From the NCBI GenBank assembly GCA_050633205.1, contig JBOEGA010000036.1:1-17187 (forward strand): 17,187 nucleotides of DNA, written 5' to 3'. This DNA is from CBDHHC01 sp050633205. GTDB lineage: Bacteria; Pseudomonadota; Alphaproteobacteria; Rhizobiales; CBDHHC01. The position numbers and the translations under genes were made by a program. Within the stretch, counting starts at the first letter, position 1; each line of letters begins with the position of its first letter. The notes under the pieces are model-generated. The model was given only the letters and a program-made list of their open reading frames with translations. It was not told the origin of the DNA and ran no database searches. Shown here piece after piece: positions 1-8,018 of this stretch.

Positions 1-222
1 ACCATTAAACTCAGTAAGGATTGGAGAGGTTCTCCAGACACAATCGTTGGTGTAAAAGTCTTTCCGTATGCTTTATAAAACAGTGAAAACCAGTCGTTTT
101 TTTCGGATGGGCTGTGGTTGCATAAATTCCGGGATCACACATTTGGGTGCTAGTGCAGCTTTAATTAAGAAGGCAAATTATATACCTGCATTTGGGTAGC
201 TGATAAAAGCCGCGCTTCCTGA

Positions 223-1455
223 TCACCCCTTAACCACAACTCCCGCCAACCGTTCACTGGGGCGATACAAACTAAACATAATCTGCAACAATCCCGCACA
301 AAGCCCCATACCGACACCAAGCCGCCATGCCAGATCATAGGAGCCAAAACTGTCAAACATCCACCCGCCACCAAACGCTCCGACAAAACTTCCGATCTGA
401 TGACTCATAAAAGCAATACCCTGAATCATCGCCTGCCACCGCAGCCCGAACATTTCAGCTACGGAACTCGAAACCAGAGGTGAAACTCCCAGCCATAAAA
501 AGCCCATAACCGACGCAAAGAACATCGTGGTAAGCGGTGTCGGCGGCAGTAGAAAATACCAGGCCAGAACAATCGACCGCGTCACATAAATCATGCCAAG
601 AAGCATGGTCTTGTTCCAGCGCCCTCCGGCCCACCCGAAAAACAGACTGCCCAGAATATTAAATCCACCAATAGCCCCAAGCGCACTGGCGCTCAGCATC
701 GGATCCATACCGCATATGGCGAGATAGGAGGGCAGGTGCGTTGTTAGAAACACCAGTTGCATTCCACAGACAAAATAGGCAAGCGCCATCACCACGAAAG
801 AGGGTTCTTTAAATGCAAGACGAAGAGCCGTCAGTGCAGACGTTGTATCCTCACCACCGCTGGGAAGTTTCTGCACAGGAACCTTATCCACGCGCCCGGC
901 AATCCAGGCAGCGGGAATAATCACCAGTGCCAGAACAAAAAAACTGATGACACCCATGCGCCATCCGAATTCAGTCGTCAGCGCTTGCCCCATTGGCGCA
1001 GCAACAAGCGCCCCGATTGACCCGGCAGCAGAAACCACACCCAGAACAAAACTCCGTAATCTGTCAGGAACAACCTTTGAGGAAACCGACATGGCAATAC
1101 TGGCACCGGTGCATGACATGGCCACACCAATAAGCACACCGGCACCGATCATCACATCCCATTCTCCCTGCGCCTGCGAAAGCAGCAAAAGCCCGCTGGT
1201 ATAAAGCACCCCGCCCACAATCATAATAGCCCGAAAGCCAAACCGGACAGCAAGCGCCCCCGCAATCGGCTGAAACAGCCCCCACAACAGATTCTGCACA
1301 GCAATAGCCAGTGTAAAGTCCGACACGCTGATCGCAATATCCTTTGTCAGCGGCTGCATGTACAGCCCAAGGCTCTGCCGTAACCCCATACTCATGCTCA
1401 GCATAAGCGCAGCACAGGCGATAATAATTATAGAAGAACGTGAAAGTGATGACAT
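223..1455 (-). CDS. MFS permease, monocarboxylate/oxalate-formate-antiporter-like
   Basis: A 410-residue integral membrane protein with about 12 hydrophobic segments and a short polar loop near the middle (about residues 188-206, rich in K, P, S and G). This is the usual length and layout of a 12-helix major facilitator. The first helix with GLRQSLGLYMQPL and the following RFGFRA loop resemble the MFS group that includes oxalate/formate and monocarboxylate transporters. The substrate cannot be read from sequence. The gene is divergent from the Fic gene, with a 137-bp gap. That gap holds a perfect TTGACA hexamer on the minus strand (1523-1528), but I see no good -10 at the proper distance. The start at 1455 has only a weak G-rich Shine-Dalgarno, but no later start would keep the first helix. 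Family is sure; the subfamily is an impression from memory. Confidence 0.85.
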   Translation of the reverse strand: MSSLSRSSIIIIACAALMLSMSMGLRQSLGLYMQPLTKDIAISVSDFTLAIAVQNLLWGLFQPIAGALAVRFGFRAIMIVGGVLYTSGLLLLSQAQGEWDVMIGAGVLIGVAMSCTGASIAMSVSSKVVPDRLRSFVLGVVSAAGSIGALVAAPMGQALTTEFGWRMGVISFFVLALVIIPAAWIAGRVDKVPVQKLPSGGEDTTSALTALRLAFKEPSFVVMALAYFVCGMQLVFLTTHLPSYLAICGMDPMLSASALGAIGGFNILGSLFFGWAGGRWNKTMLLGMIYVTRSIVLAWYFLLPPTPLTTMFFASVMGFLWLGVSPLVSSSVAEMFGLRWQAMIQGIAFMSHQIGSFVGAFGGGWMFDSFGSYDLAWRLGVGMGLCAGLLQIMFSLYRPSERLAGVVVKG

Positions 1456-1578
1456 GAAAACAGAACCCCAACTCCGCCTCTACTGGAGCGAGGCTCTGTA
1501 GCGTTGCCCTGTTTGAGTGGAATGTCAAGTCCAGAACCATATGTTTACGTTATAGAAAAATAAACCAGAAATAACTTG

Positions 1579-1593
1579 ATTATGCGGAGAATA
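1579..1593 (+). promoter_or_regulatory. Copy 1 of motif flanking the Fic gene (candidate operator)
   Basis: ATTATGCGGAGAATA overlaps the Shine-Dalgarno and the first base of the Fic start codon. The same 15-mer with one change recurs after the gene at 2739-2753. A bound protein here would block translation initiation or early transcription. The operator role is inferred from position, repetition and the winged-helix tail of the Fic protein. Confidence 0.45.
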
Positions 1594-2720
1594 TGCTCTT
1601 GTACATCTATCAACGTAAAACATGGCCGGAATTTACCTGGAATAATAAGAGGTTGTCTGCACCTCTTGCAGCCGTTCGTCATCGTCAGGGGCGGTTGATT
1701 GGCCGTATGGAGAATATGGGGTTTTCGCTCCGCGGCGAGGCTGTGCTGCAGACGCTGACACAGGATGTACTTCAGTCAAGCGAGATCGAGGGACAGATTC
1801 TCAACAGGGAACAGGTGCGATCTTCCATTGCCCGCAGGCTCGGGATGGATGTGCTCGGCCTGGTTCCAGCAGATCGTGATGTGGAAGGCGTCGTAGAGAT
1901 GATGCTTGATGCCACACAAAACTACACGGAAGCATTATCAGAAGAACGGTTGTTTGGCTGGCACGCCGCTTTGTTTCCAACAGGGCGGAGTGGTATGACA
2001 CGCATTCGTGTTGGGGCGTGGCGGGATGATGCGGACGGCCCAATGCAGGTTGTGTCCGGGCCAATCGGTTATGAGAAGGTACATTATCAGGCACCGGAAG
2101 CCGTTTGCCTTGAGCGGGAAATGCAGGCTTTTCTCAAATGGTTTGAGAGCTCAGATCAGATTGATCCGGTGTTAAAAGCTGCAGTCAGTCATCTATGGTT
2201 TGTTACAATCCACCCCTTTGATGATGGCAACGGACGTATCGCCCGTGCAATCGCTGATATGGCATTGGCGCGATCTGAATCCAGCTCCCAGCGATTTTAC
2301 AGTATGTCGGCCCAGATCAGGCAGGAACGCAGCGCCTATTATGATTTGCTGGAAGCGACACAAAAGGGAAGTCTTGATATTACATCAAGGCTGGAATGGT
2401 TCCTAGCCTGCCTTGACCGGGCCATCGAAGGCTCAGAGGCGATATTGGCAAATGTTCTGAAGAAGTCTGATTTCTGGGAGAAGCACAGAGATACGCCCCT
2501 GAATGACCGCCAGCGGGATATGCTCAATCGCCTGCTCGAAGGCTTCACCGGCAAACTGACAACCTCAAAATGGGCCAAAATCAAGAAATGCTCCCAGGAC
2601 ACAGCCCTCCGAGATATCACCGACCTCCTCAACCGCCAAATCCTCCAAAAAGAACAAGCCGGAGGACGAAGCACCAGCTATGTTCTGGTAGATGGGGATG
2701 CAGGTGAGTGCGGCGAATAA
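1593..2720 (+). CDS. Fic-domain protein (DUF4172 type), predicted protein AMPylase, self-inhibited
   Basis: Fic enzymes transfer AMP (or related groups) from a nucleotide to target-protein hydroxyls. The catalytic motif HPFDDGNGRIAR lies at residues 207-218 (catalytic H207, metal-binding D211, phosphate-binding R215) and matches HPFx(D/E)GNGRxxR without change. The N-terminus (IYQRKTWPEF...) is typical of the DUF4172 extension. SSEIEG at residues 62-67 fits the inhibitory helix motif (S/T)xxxE(G/N), placing it among Fic proteins with an N-terminal built-in inhibitor (class II), so no separate antitoxin is expected. Residues about 304-366 look like a winged helix-turn-helix, which suggests DNA binding. 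GGAG lies only 3 nt before the ATG at 1593, so a TTG at 1599 (9 nt away) is a possible true start. Copies of a TGCGGAGAATA-like motif overlap the start and stop and follow the gene. The target protein is unknown. Confidence 0.93.
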   Translation: MLLYIYQRKTWPEFTWNNKRLSAPLAAVRHRQGRLIGRMENMGFSLRGEAVLQTLTQDVLQSSEIEGQILNREQVRSSIARRLGMDVLGLVPADRDVEGVVEMMLDATQNYTEALSEERLFGWHAALFPTGRSGMTRIRVGAWRDDADGPMQVVSGPIGYEKVHYQAPEAVCLEREMQAFLKWFESSDQIDPVLKAAVSHLWFVTIHPFDDGNGRIARAIADMALARSESSSQRFYSMSAQIRQERSAYYDLLEATQKGSLDITSRLEWFLACLDRAIEGSEAILANVLKKSDFWEKHRDTPLNDRQRDMLNRLLEGFTGKLTTSKWAKIKKCSQDTALRDITDLLNRQILQKEQAGGRSTSYVLVDGDAGECGE

Positions 2721-2753
2721 CACTCTCATTCACCGCATATTGTGCGGAGAATA
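2709..2753 (+). repeat. Cluster of three copies of the TGCGGAGAATA-like motif after the Fic gene
   Basis: Three copies follow one another: TGCGGCGAATA at 2709-2719 (overlapping the Fic stop codon), an inverted copy CATTCACCGCA at 2727-2737, and ATTGTGCGGAGAATA at 2739-2753. The second and third form an inverted repeat (TTCACCGCA, 5-nt spacer, TGCGGAGAA; 2729-2751) that could be a dimer-binding site or a hairpin. No T-run follows, so it does not look like an intrinsic terminator. With the copy at 1579-1593 the gene is bracketed by the motif. Confidence 0.55.
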
Positions 2754-2952
2754 GTTTGGGCGACTGGATTGCAATAGAAAAAGAGCCTCGCCCCACACAG
2801 CTTGGTGCGTGCTTGTAGCTCGCACCGTAACCGTTCATGGCTAGCCGTGACCACAAAAAGACATTGTCATATTCAATGATACTCTCATGAAAAAAAAGCG
2901 CTTTCTTGAACAAATAGATTAGGATTGCAAATCACCATTTTTCGAGGACGTA

Positions 2953-3657
2953 ATGACAAGGGGGGCAGACAAAATGCAAAAAATAAGCAAAACCAGAATA
3001 TGGAGAATTGAGCCATTACCAGAGAGCCCTTTTGCTCTCTTGCATGGAGCAAAATATTGGCCTCCGGTTTTTAAAGATGAGGATGTCTTAAATCGTGATG
3101 AAGCGATGCATATTGAATTTGTACCAAGCTCTCTGGAAGTCGCAGAATTTACGTGGGTCTGGGGCATGAATGTTTGTATTCCATTTCAGATTGCCGAGGA
3201 GTTAAAACAATTTTCTGGATGGGAACCTCTGAGTACTTATATGGTAAAAACGAAAGACAAAAGCCGTACCAGACCTACAGTTCCATTTCCATATGATGGT
3301 CCGGAGCTAAAAGTGTTGTGGGTTACGCACTGGGTTACAATGAATGAAGTATGGTCTACATTCATGCGAAGACAACCTGAACCTGGATTACCCGACATAG
3401 AATTTTATGGTATTGAGGAATGTGAAACTAAATGGGATCCTGATACTGATGAAGTGGAACTAATTCATAAAAAGCGAGAGCCGGGAAAAGGTATATTTGT
3501 CGAAAAAGGTGATCTCGGTAACTGTGATTTTTTTCGCATCAGACAATGGCCTGGAGCCATGATGTGCACTGATAGAGTAAGAGATTTCGCTATCAAAAAA
3601 GGCTATCGCAATGTGATGTTCCTTGAAGCAGGTGATGTTATAGAAGACGCAGAGTAA
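2953..3657 (+). CDS. Unrecognised protein, C-terminus resembling Imm11/DUF1629 immunity proteins
   Basis: A 234-residue soluble protein without signal peptide or membrane segment, rich in W, E and K. Residues about 190-230 (CDFFRIRQWPGAMMCTDRVR followed by a short helix and VMFLEAGDVI) have the pattern I associate with DUF1629/Imm11: a beta strand ending in FRI, a 'seen-by-partner' segment, an amphipathic helix, then a strand with F-x-E. If right, it would neutralise a contact-dependent toxin. No toxin gene is visible nearby, so it would be an orphan immunity gene. Two starts are possible: ATG 2953 (GAGGA 4 nt upstream) or ATG 2974 (AAGGGGGG 8 nt upstream, arguably better spaced). The DNA is clearly AT-richer than the flanking MFS and cckA genes, which suggests horizontal acquisition. 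That a gene is here is likely; the family is a tentative call from memory. Confidence 0.7.
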   Translation: MTRGADKMQKISKTRIWRIEPLPESPFALLHGAKYWPPVFKDEDVLNRDEAMHIEFVPSSLEVAEFTWVWGMNVCIPFQIAEELKQFSGWEPLSTYMVKTKDKSRTRPTVPFPYDGPELKVLWVTHWVTMNEVWSTFMRRQPEPGLPDIEFYGIEECETKWDPDTDEVELIHKKREPGKGIFVEKGDLGNCDFFRIRQWPGAMMCTDRVRDFAIKKGYRNVMFLEAGDVIEDAE

Positions 3658-3700
3658 AAAGGTGCACATGGAAAATATGCTGCTAGAAGGTTGGTAGTTG

Positions 3701-4048
3701 ATGGCAGGTCTTAAAAAATCTTTCTTGGCAGGTTTAATGTTTTTAATCGCCAGCAATGTAATTGTTATGGCAAATGACGAAGGTAATAATAGCAAATTTT
3801 TCGCAAGCTTCGCAGGAGCAAAAAAATTACCTATGAGGCCTGTAGAACCAATCACATATGAAGAAGCACAAAAAGCACTTTCCTACATAGAAGCAACTTA
3901 TGATGAGGATGGAAGGTTGATCAGGCTTACAAAATTCGTAAATAAAACAATATATTTTGTCCAGTCAACATCATATGATAACGAAGGCAAAATCGCCAGA
4001 GTTATTGTGAAAGATGCAGAAGGCAATATTACGGAAGAAAATAAATAG
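3701..4048 (+). CDS. Small secreted protein with two YD-repeat-like segments
   Basis: A 115-residue protein from ATG 3701 (AGAAGG lies 10 nt upstream; a TTG at 3698 is an alternative start). The N-terminus is a clear Sec signal peptide: a positive start (GLKKS), a hydrophobic core, and probable cleavage after VMA, about residue 24. The mature part is about 90 residues. It has two similar segments, YDEDGRLIRLTKF and YDNEGKIARVIVKDAEGNI, each with the YDxxGxIxR pattern of YD/RHS repeats, but only two copies, far fewer than in RHS shells. The likely place is the periplasm or outside the cell. It lies 43 nt after the immunity-like gene on the same strand and shares its AT-rich composition, so the two may be co-transcribed. 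Function unknown. Confidence 0.7.
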   Translation: MAGLKKSFLAGLMFLIASNVIVMANDEGNNSKFFASFAGAKKLPMRPVEPITYEEAQKALSYIEATYDEDGRLIRLTKFVNKTIYFVQSTSYDNEGKIARVIVKDAEGNITEENK

Positions 4049-4125
4049 TTGTAAAGTGGACTATATGATAAAAAAGCTCCTAGCCCCTTGCTGATAACAC
4101 CTGAACCGCCGCGAGTACCCCGTAG

Positions 4126-4211
4126 GGTGTGTTAGTGCAGCGAAGGGCATAGCCCGAAGCGGAGCGTAACGCACCATCACAGGCACTGGATTTGCCGCTG
4201 GTGCATTACGC
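4126..4211. repeat. Palindromic intergenic element with two alternative hairpins
   Basis: Between the converging 3' ends of the small secreted gene and cckA. Hairpin A (4126-4175) pairs GGTGTGTTA with TAACGCACC and closes on GGGC-ATA-GCCC (4145-4155). Hairpin B pairs GCGTAACGCACCA (4164-4176) with TGGTGCATTACGC (4199-4211), 12 of 13 positions matching plus one G-T pair. The shared segment 4164-4175 can be in only one hairpin at a time. The GTAGGGTG...TAACGCACC wording resembles a dispersed intergenic palindrome that I recall from several proteobacteria. It may also serve as a bidirectional transcription stop, although no T-run is seen. Confidence 0.65.
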
Positions 4212-4221
4212 TTCCCAACAC

Positions 4222-6783
4222 CTACTCTGCCAGCGTATCCTTAACCGCAGCAGCAAGCTGCTTCAGTGAAAACGGCTTCGGTAAAAACGCGAACTTCTCG
4301 TCTTCATTAAGGTTCTTGTTAAACGCCTCTTCCGCATAACCGGAAATAAAGATGATCTTCATATCTGGATTGGTTTTGCGCAGCTCATTGAGCAGGGTAG
4401 GGCCATCCATTTCGGGCATAACCACGTCAGAGACAACCAGATCAACATGACCGTTATTCTCTTCCATAACTTCCAGCGCTTCAACACCGGAACCGGCTTC
4501 AAGAACTGTATAACCTCGCGCTGTCAATGCACGTGCTGCGAAACTGCGAACAGCCTCTTCGTCCTCAACCAGAAGAACACAACCCGATCCCGTAAGATCC
4601 TTTGGCTTCTCCGGCTTCTTGACTTTTTCTTCAACCGGAGCATCATCTTCTTCCACCACATGGCGCGGTAGATAAATTCTGAAGACCGTACCTTTGCCTT
4701 CTTCACTGTCCGGATAAATATAGCCACCGGTCTGTTTGACAATGCCATAAACAGTCGAAAGGCCAAGCCCGGTGCCCTTGCCAACTTCCTTGGTAGAGAA
4801 GAAAGGATCAAAGATTTTCTCAACAATTGAATCCGGAATGCCCGTACCCGTATCGCGAACTTCCAGCAGCACATATTCGCCTGGAATAACATGCGGCAGG
4901 TTCAGATTACGGATCTCGCGCTCGTTAATATTGCGCGTACTGATCGTAAGCTGGCCACCCTCAGGCATCGCATCGCGGGCGTTCACACAAAGATTGACAA
5001 TAACCTGCTGGAACTGGGTCACATCCGCCTGCACAAACCACAGGTCACGGCCATGAATAACCTTCAGATTAACCTTCTCACCAAGCAGGCGTCCCAGCAG
5101 AATCGAAAGATCAGAAATAACATCCGTCATTGTTAGAACTTCAGGGCGCAATGTCTGCTGTCTCGAAAATGCCAGAAGCTGACGCACAAGACTCGCCGCA
5201 CGGTTCGCATTCTGCTTGATATTCATAATATCTTTAAAGGCAGGGTCCGTCGGGCGGTGGTTTGTCAATAACAGATCACTGAAACCGATAATAGCAGTCA
5301 GAACATTGTTAAAGTCATGGGCGATGCCGCCAGCCAGTTGACCAACAGCCTGCATTTTCTGGCTCTGGCCAATCTGTACTTCAAGCGCTTTTTGTTCTGT
5401 CGTATCAATCGCATAAAGTATTGCTGCTTCATTATCCCCGGCAGCTCTGTCAATCGGGCTCACATAAAGACGGCCATTGCGCTCGCTGTCCATACCAAGC
5501 GTAATTTCAACCGGCGTTTTAACAATCTGCCCATCATTGGCTGAAGCCAGATTACGTCCCAGCTCTTCACGGTCTTCCTGTCCAACAAGGTCGAAAATCG
5601 AAATTCCCTGAATAACCTGCAATCCGGCACTGGAATTAAACATATGAGAAAACGCACTGTTGGCACTGCCAATACGCCCATGCTCATCCACTGTAGCAAT
5701 AGCAATCGGTGCCGAATGGAAGAAGCGAGCAAACCGAACCTCTGCCGCACGCACAGTCTCTTCGCTCTCGGAACCCTGCGAACGATTCAGAACAAGTGTA
5801 CGGATCTGCAAAGACTGGCCTGGCGATCCAATAACCTGATAAAGCAGCCGCACAGGAAGCGTCTTCTCATCAGCACCAACCAGATCAATTTCCAGATCCT
5901 GTGTCGTGCTGTTTGGCACAGACGCCGCGCGCATCAGAAGATTACCGCTGTCTCCGGGGAAAATATCGCTGATTGTCAGCTCACCGGAAGTCACATCAGC
6001 CAGATCACGTCCCAGCCATTGCGCCAGCGTAACATTCATATAAAAAATACGGCCATTCTCGTCAGCAGAGAAGAAACCACCCGGAGCATGATCCAGATAT
6101 TCAATCGCTTCCTGAAGCTTGTTATAGGTCTCTTCCTGACGGGCACGTTCATTGGTGATTTCAGCAACGCGCCAGACAGTCTGAACACTGTCCTCTGCAC
6201 TCAGCATATCATCCGGCAGACGGTTCACCGAAATTCGGAACCAGCGGTTCGCAGAAGGAGCAATACCCTGACTGACAGTCGCAAGCGATGCCGGAACACA
6301 GAATTCCTCAACCCACGGCTCGCCTCTCAAGGCAGCACGGGAAAGACGGAACACATTATCAGAAACAGAGTTTATGCCAAGAAACGCCTGCTCAATAGAA
6401 GGAGCATCCCCGGTGGGATCAGCATCAAGTAAATGGAAATAGGCCTCATTCGCATATTGAACCCGGCCGTCAGCAGCAGTAATCATCAGACCTTCAGACA
6501 GAAAATCCGCATAGGATCTTGTCAGCTCGCCGCGCCCGGCCCGGTCTCCAAAATGAAGAATGCCAACGGCCCCGGCAAACAGGGCAAAAACCCCGACAAC
6601 AGCCAGCAGGGCCAGCACAATCAGAACCAGCGGTTCAGCCGAGTCCTGTGTCATCAGTGCCAGCGCAACCGCAGCAATAGCCAGAAGAAGCGACAACAGC
6701 AACAGCAGCCCCATACCTTTTTCCCGGTCGGAGCGCCCTGATGGGTCGGAGAAGAAACGATAAGATGAATCTAAATTGCTCAT
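4222..6783 (-). CDS. cckA: CckA hybrid sensor histidine kinase with receiver domain
   Basis: An 853-residue hybrid kinase of the inner membrane. Two membrane helices lie at about residues 24-43 and 51-74. Three PAS-like regions follow (about 90-210, 222-335, 345-465). Then comes the HisKA H-box GGIAHDFNNVLTAIIGFSDL with phospho-acceptor H489, and an ATPase domain with N601, G1 DTGTGIP (D644), F-box IFDPFFSTK and G2 GKGTGLGL. The C-terminal receiver has acidic E740/D741, phospho-acceptor D786, S814 and K836. In relatives such as Caulobacter (691 aa, two PAS domains) CckA sends phosphate through ChpT to CtrA and CpdR and controls cell cycle and flagellar genes. This protein is longer and seems to have an extra PAS domain. 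It lies 146 nt downstream of flhB on the same strand. That gap has a weak promoter-like pair on the minus strand (GTTACA at 6907-6912, TACTAT at 6884-6889, 17-nt spacer), so it may be transcribed both alone and by read-through. Confidence 0.95.
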   Translation of the reverse strand: MSNLDSSYRFFSDPSGRSDREKGMGLLLLLSLLLAIAAVALALMTQDSAEPLVLIVLALLAVVGVFALFAGAVGILHFGDRAGRGELTRSYADFLSEGLMITAADGRVQYANEAYFHLLDADPTGDAPSIEQAFLGINSVSDNVFRLSRAALRGEPWVEEFCVPASLATVSQGIAPSANRWFRISVNRLPDDMLSAEDSVQTVWRVAEITNERARQEETYNKLQEAIEYLDHAPGGFFSADENGRIFYMNVTLAQWLGRDLADVTSGELTISDIFPGDSGNLLMRAASVPNSTTQDLEIDLVGADEKTLPVRLLYQVIGSPGQSLQIRTLVLNRSQGSESEETVRAAEVRFARFFHSAPIAIATVDEHGRIGSANSAFSHMFNSSAGLQVIQGISIFDLVGQEDREELGRNLASANDGQIVKTPVEITLGMDSERNGRLYVSPIDRAAGDNEAAILYAIDTTEQKALEVQIGQSQKMQAVGQLAGGIAHDFNNVLTAIIGFSDLLLTNHRPTDPAFKDIMNIKQNANRAASLVRQLLAFSRQQTLRPEVLTMTDVISDLSILLGRLLGEKVNLKVIHGRDLWFVQADVTQFQQVIVNLCVNARDAMPEGGQLTISTRNINEREIRNLNLPHVIPGEYVLLEVRDTGTGIPDSIVEKIFDPFFSTKEVGKGTGLGLSTVYGIVKQTGGYIYPDSEEGKGTVFRIYLPRHVVEEDDAPVEEKVKKPEKPKDLTGSGCVLLVEDEEAVRSFAARALTARGYTVLEAGSGVEALEVMEENNGHVDLVVSDVVMPEMDGPTLLNELRKTNPDMKIIFISGYAEEAFNKNLNEDEKFAFLPKPFSLKQLAAAVKDTLAE

Positions 6784-6929
6784 AATTCTTAGCTGTAGCC
6801 GATTCTATTAACGAAAACCTGTCCAGAAATGCATCTCTTAAGAGAAAAATTGGAACAGTGACAATTACGTATTGCTCATTCTAATAGTAAATATTTAGTT
6901 ACCAACTGTAACGCATTCGGACAATTTTA

Positions 6930-8003
6930 TTATCTCCGATTTGCTTCGCGGCGCAAACGCATGACATAACCGATAATTTCAGCAACCGCTTTATAATGTT
7001 CTTCCGGTATTTCTTCATCAATTTCAACGGTTGCATAGAGAGATCTTGCGAGTGGTGGGTTTTCTACCACAGGTATTTCGTTATCTTTGGCCACTTCCCG
7101 TATTTTCAGTGCAATGTTATCCACACCCTTCGCCAGACAGATAGGTGCTGCCATGCCCGGTTCGTATTTTAGCGCAATGGAGTAGTGAGTCGGGTTGGTG
7201 ATAATCACAGATGCTTCAGGAACACTTGCCAGCATACGTTGTCTGCCACGTTCCATCCTGATCTGACGGATTTTCGCCTTGATGTGCGGATCACCTTCCA
7301 TCTGCTTGTATTCGTCACGGACTTCCTTAAGTGTCATTTTCTGCTTGTTCCACCAGGTTTGCCTCTGATAGGCAAAATCCAGCCCTGCAAGCACTGTGAA
7401 AAGCATAAGCACACCAATCATGATCTGCACTGATATAGTATGTGTGAGCTTCAGCAATGCTGCAGCATCAAGGGCAATAACAGCCTCAACCGCCTCCCGC
7501 TGCGGCCAGACGATAACCACAATAACAACCGTCACCAGTACCAGTTTCACAAGACTTTTGAGAAAGTTCATAACCGTCATCATGGAAAACATGCGCTTTA
7601 ATCCGGCAAGCGGCGAGATTTTCGATAATTTCGGCATGATTTGTTCATTGGTAAAAATCAAACCTGTTTGCAGAATATTGCCAGTCAGTGCTGCCACGAC
7701 CAATAGTAGAAAAGGAAATGCCAGAATAAGCATAACCTTCATACCTATTGAACTGAAAAGGCGCCATAATCCGCCTCTGTCTACGGGAATATCATGGGCA
7801 TTAGCAAGAAAACCTCTTAACAGAAGCGTGAGGTCATAGGCCATCTGCTCGGACATCGCGATTATGAAAATTGTCATGGCCAGCATAATAAACCAGGAAT
7901 TGACTTCCTGACTTTTGGCCACATCCCCCTTCCTCTGCGCATCATCCAGCTTTTTCTGGGAGGGGTCTTCGGTTTTTTCCTGTTCCTCAGGAGCATCTGC
8001 CAT
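6930..8003 (-). CDS. flhB: Flagellar export apparatus protein FlhB
   Basis: A 357-residue export-gate protein that switches the flagellar type III system from rod/hook to filament substrates. The N-terminus is polar (EKTEDPSQKKLDDAQRKGDV, the family signature). Four membrane helices follow at about residues 34-52, 90-112, 146-166 and 186-207, then a cytoplasmic domain with the self-cleavage motif NPTH at 270-273 (cut between N270 and P271). The length is normal. AGAGGG about 10 nt before the ATG supports the start. It is the last flagellar gene of the flgB-led operon, 15 nt after fliR. Confidence 0.97.
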   Translation of the reverse strand: MADAPEEQEKTEDPSQKKLDDAQRKGDVAKSQEVNSWFIMLAMTIFIIAMSEQMAYDLTLLLRGFLANAHDIPVDRGGLWRLFSSIGMKVMLILAFPFLLLVVAALTGNILQTGLIFTNEQIMPKLSKISPLAGLKRMFSMMTVMNFLKSLVKLVLVTVVIVVIVWPQREAVEAVIALDAAALLKLTHTISVQIMIGVLMLFTVLAGLDFAYQRQTWWNKQKMTLKEVRDEYKQMEGDPHIKAKIRQIRMERGRQRMLASVPEASVIITNPTHYSIALKYEPGMAAPICLAKGVDNIALKIREVAKDNEIPVVENPPLARSLYATVEIDEEIPEEHYKAVAEIIGYVMRLRREANRR

Positions 8004-8018
8004 AAAACTTACTTCCCT

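Noticed and set aside
1..78. Open frame from the left edge (25 codons, stop at 76-78) that could be the tail of a plus-strand gene.
   Set aside because: Too short to distinguish from chance and no recognisable motif. A second overlapping 43-codon frame at 68-199 has no ribosome site either.
2629..2913. Minus-strand open frame of 94 codons across the Fic 3' end and the gap.
   Set aside because: It overlaps the well-supported Fic gene, has no family features and spans the repeated motif cluster; most likely a shadow.
2887..2922. Eleven-codon frame MKKKRFLEQID resembling the start of IS3-type OrfA proteins.
   Set aside because: It stops after 11 codons, and no further transposase sequence or terminal inverted repeats are seen; probably coincidence.
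5644..6432. Long plus-strand open frame (262 codons) inside cckA.
   Set aside because: It runs antisense to a clearly conserved kinase gene and its translation has no domain-like pattern.
6834..6845. TCTCTTAAGAGA palindrome upstream of cckA as a CtrA or other operator.
   Set aside because: It has a TTAA core but no second TTAA 7 nt away; a lone 12-nt palindrome in AT-rich DNA is weak evidence.
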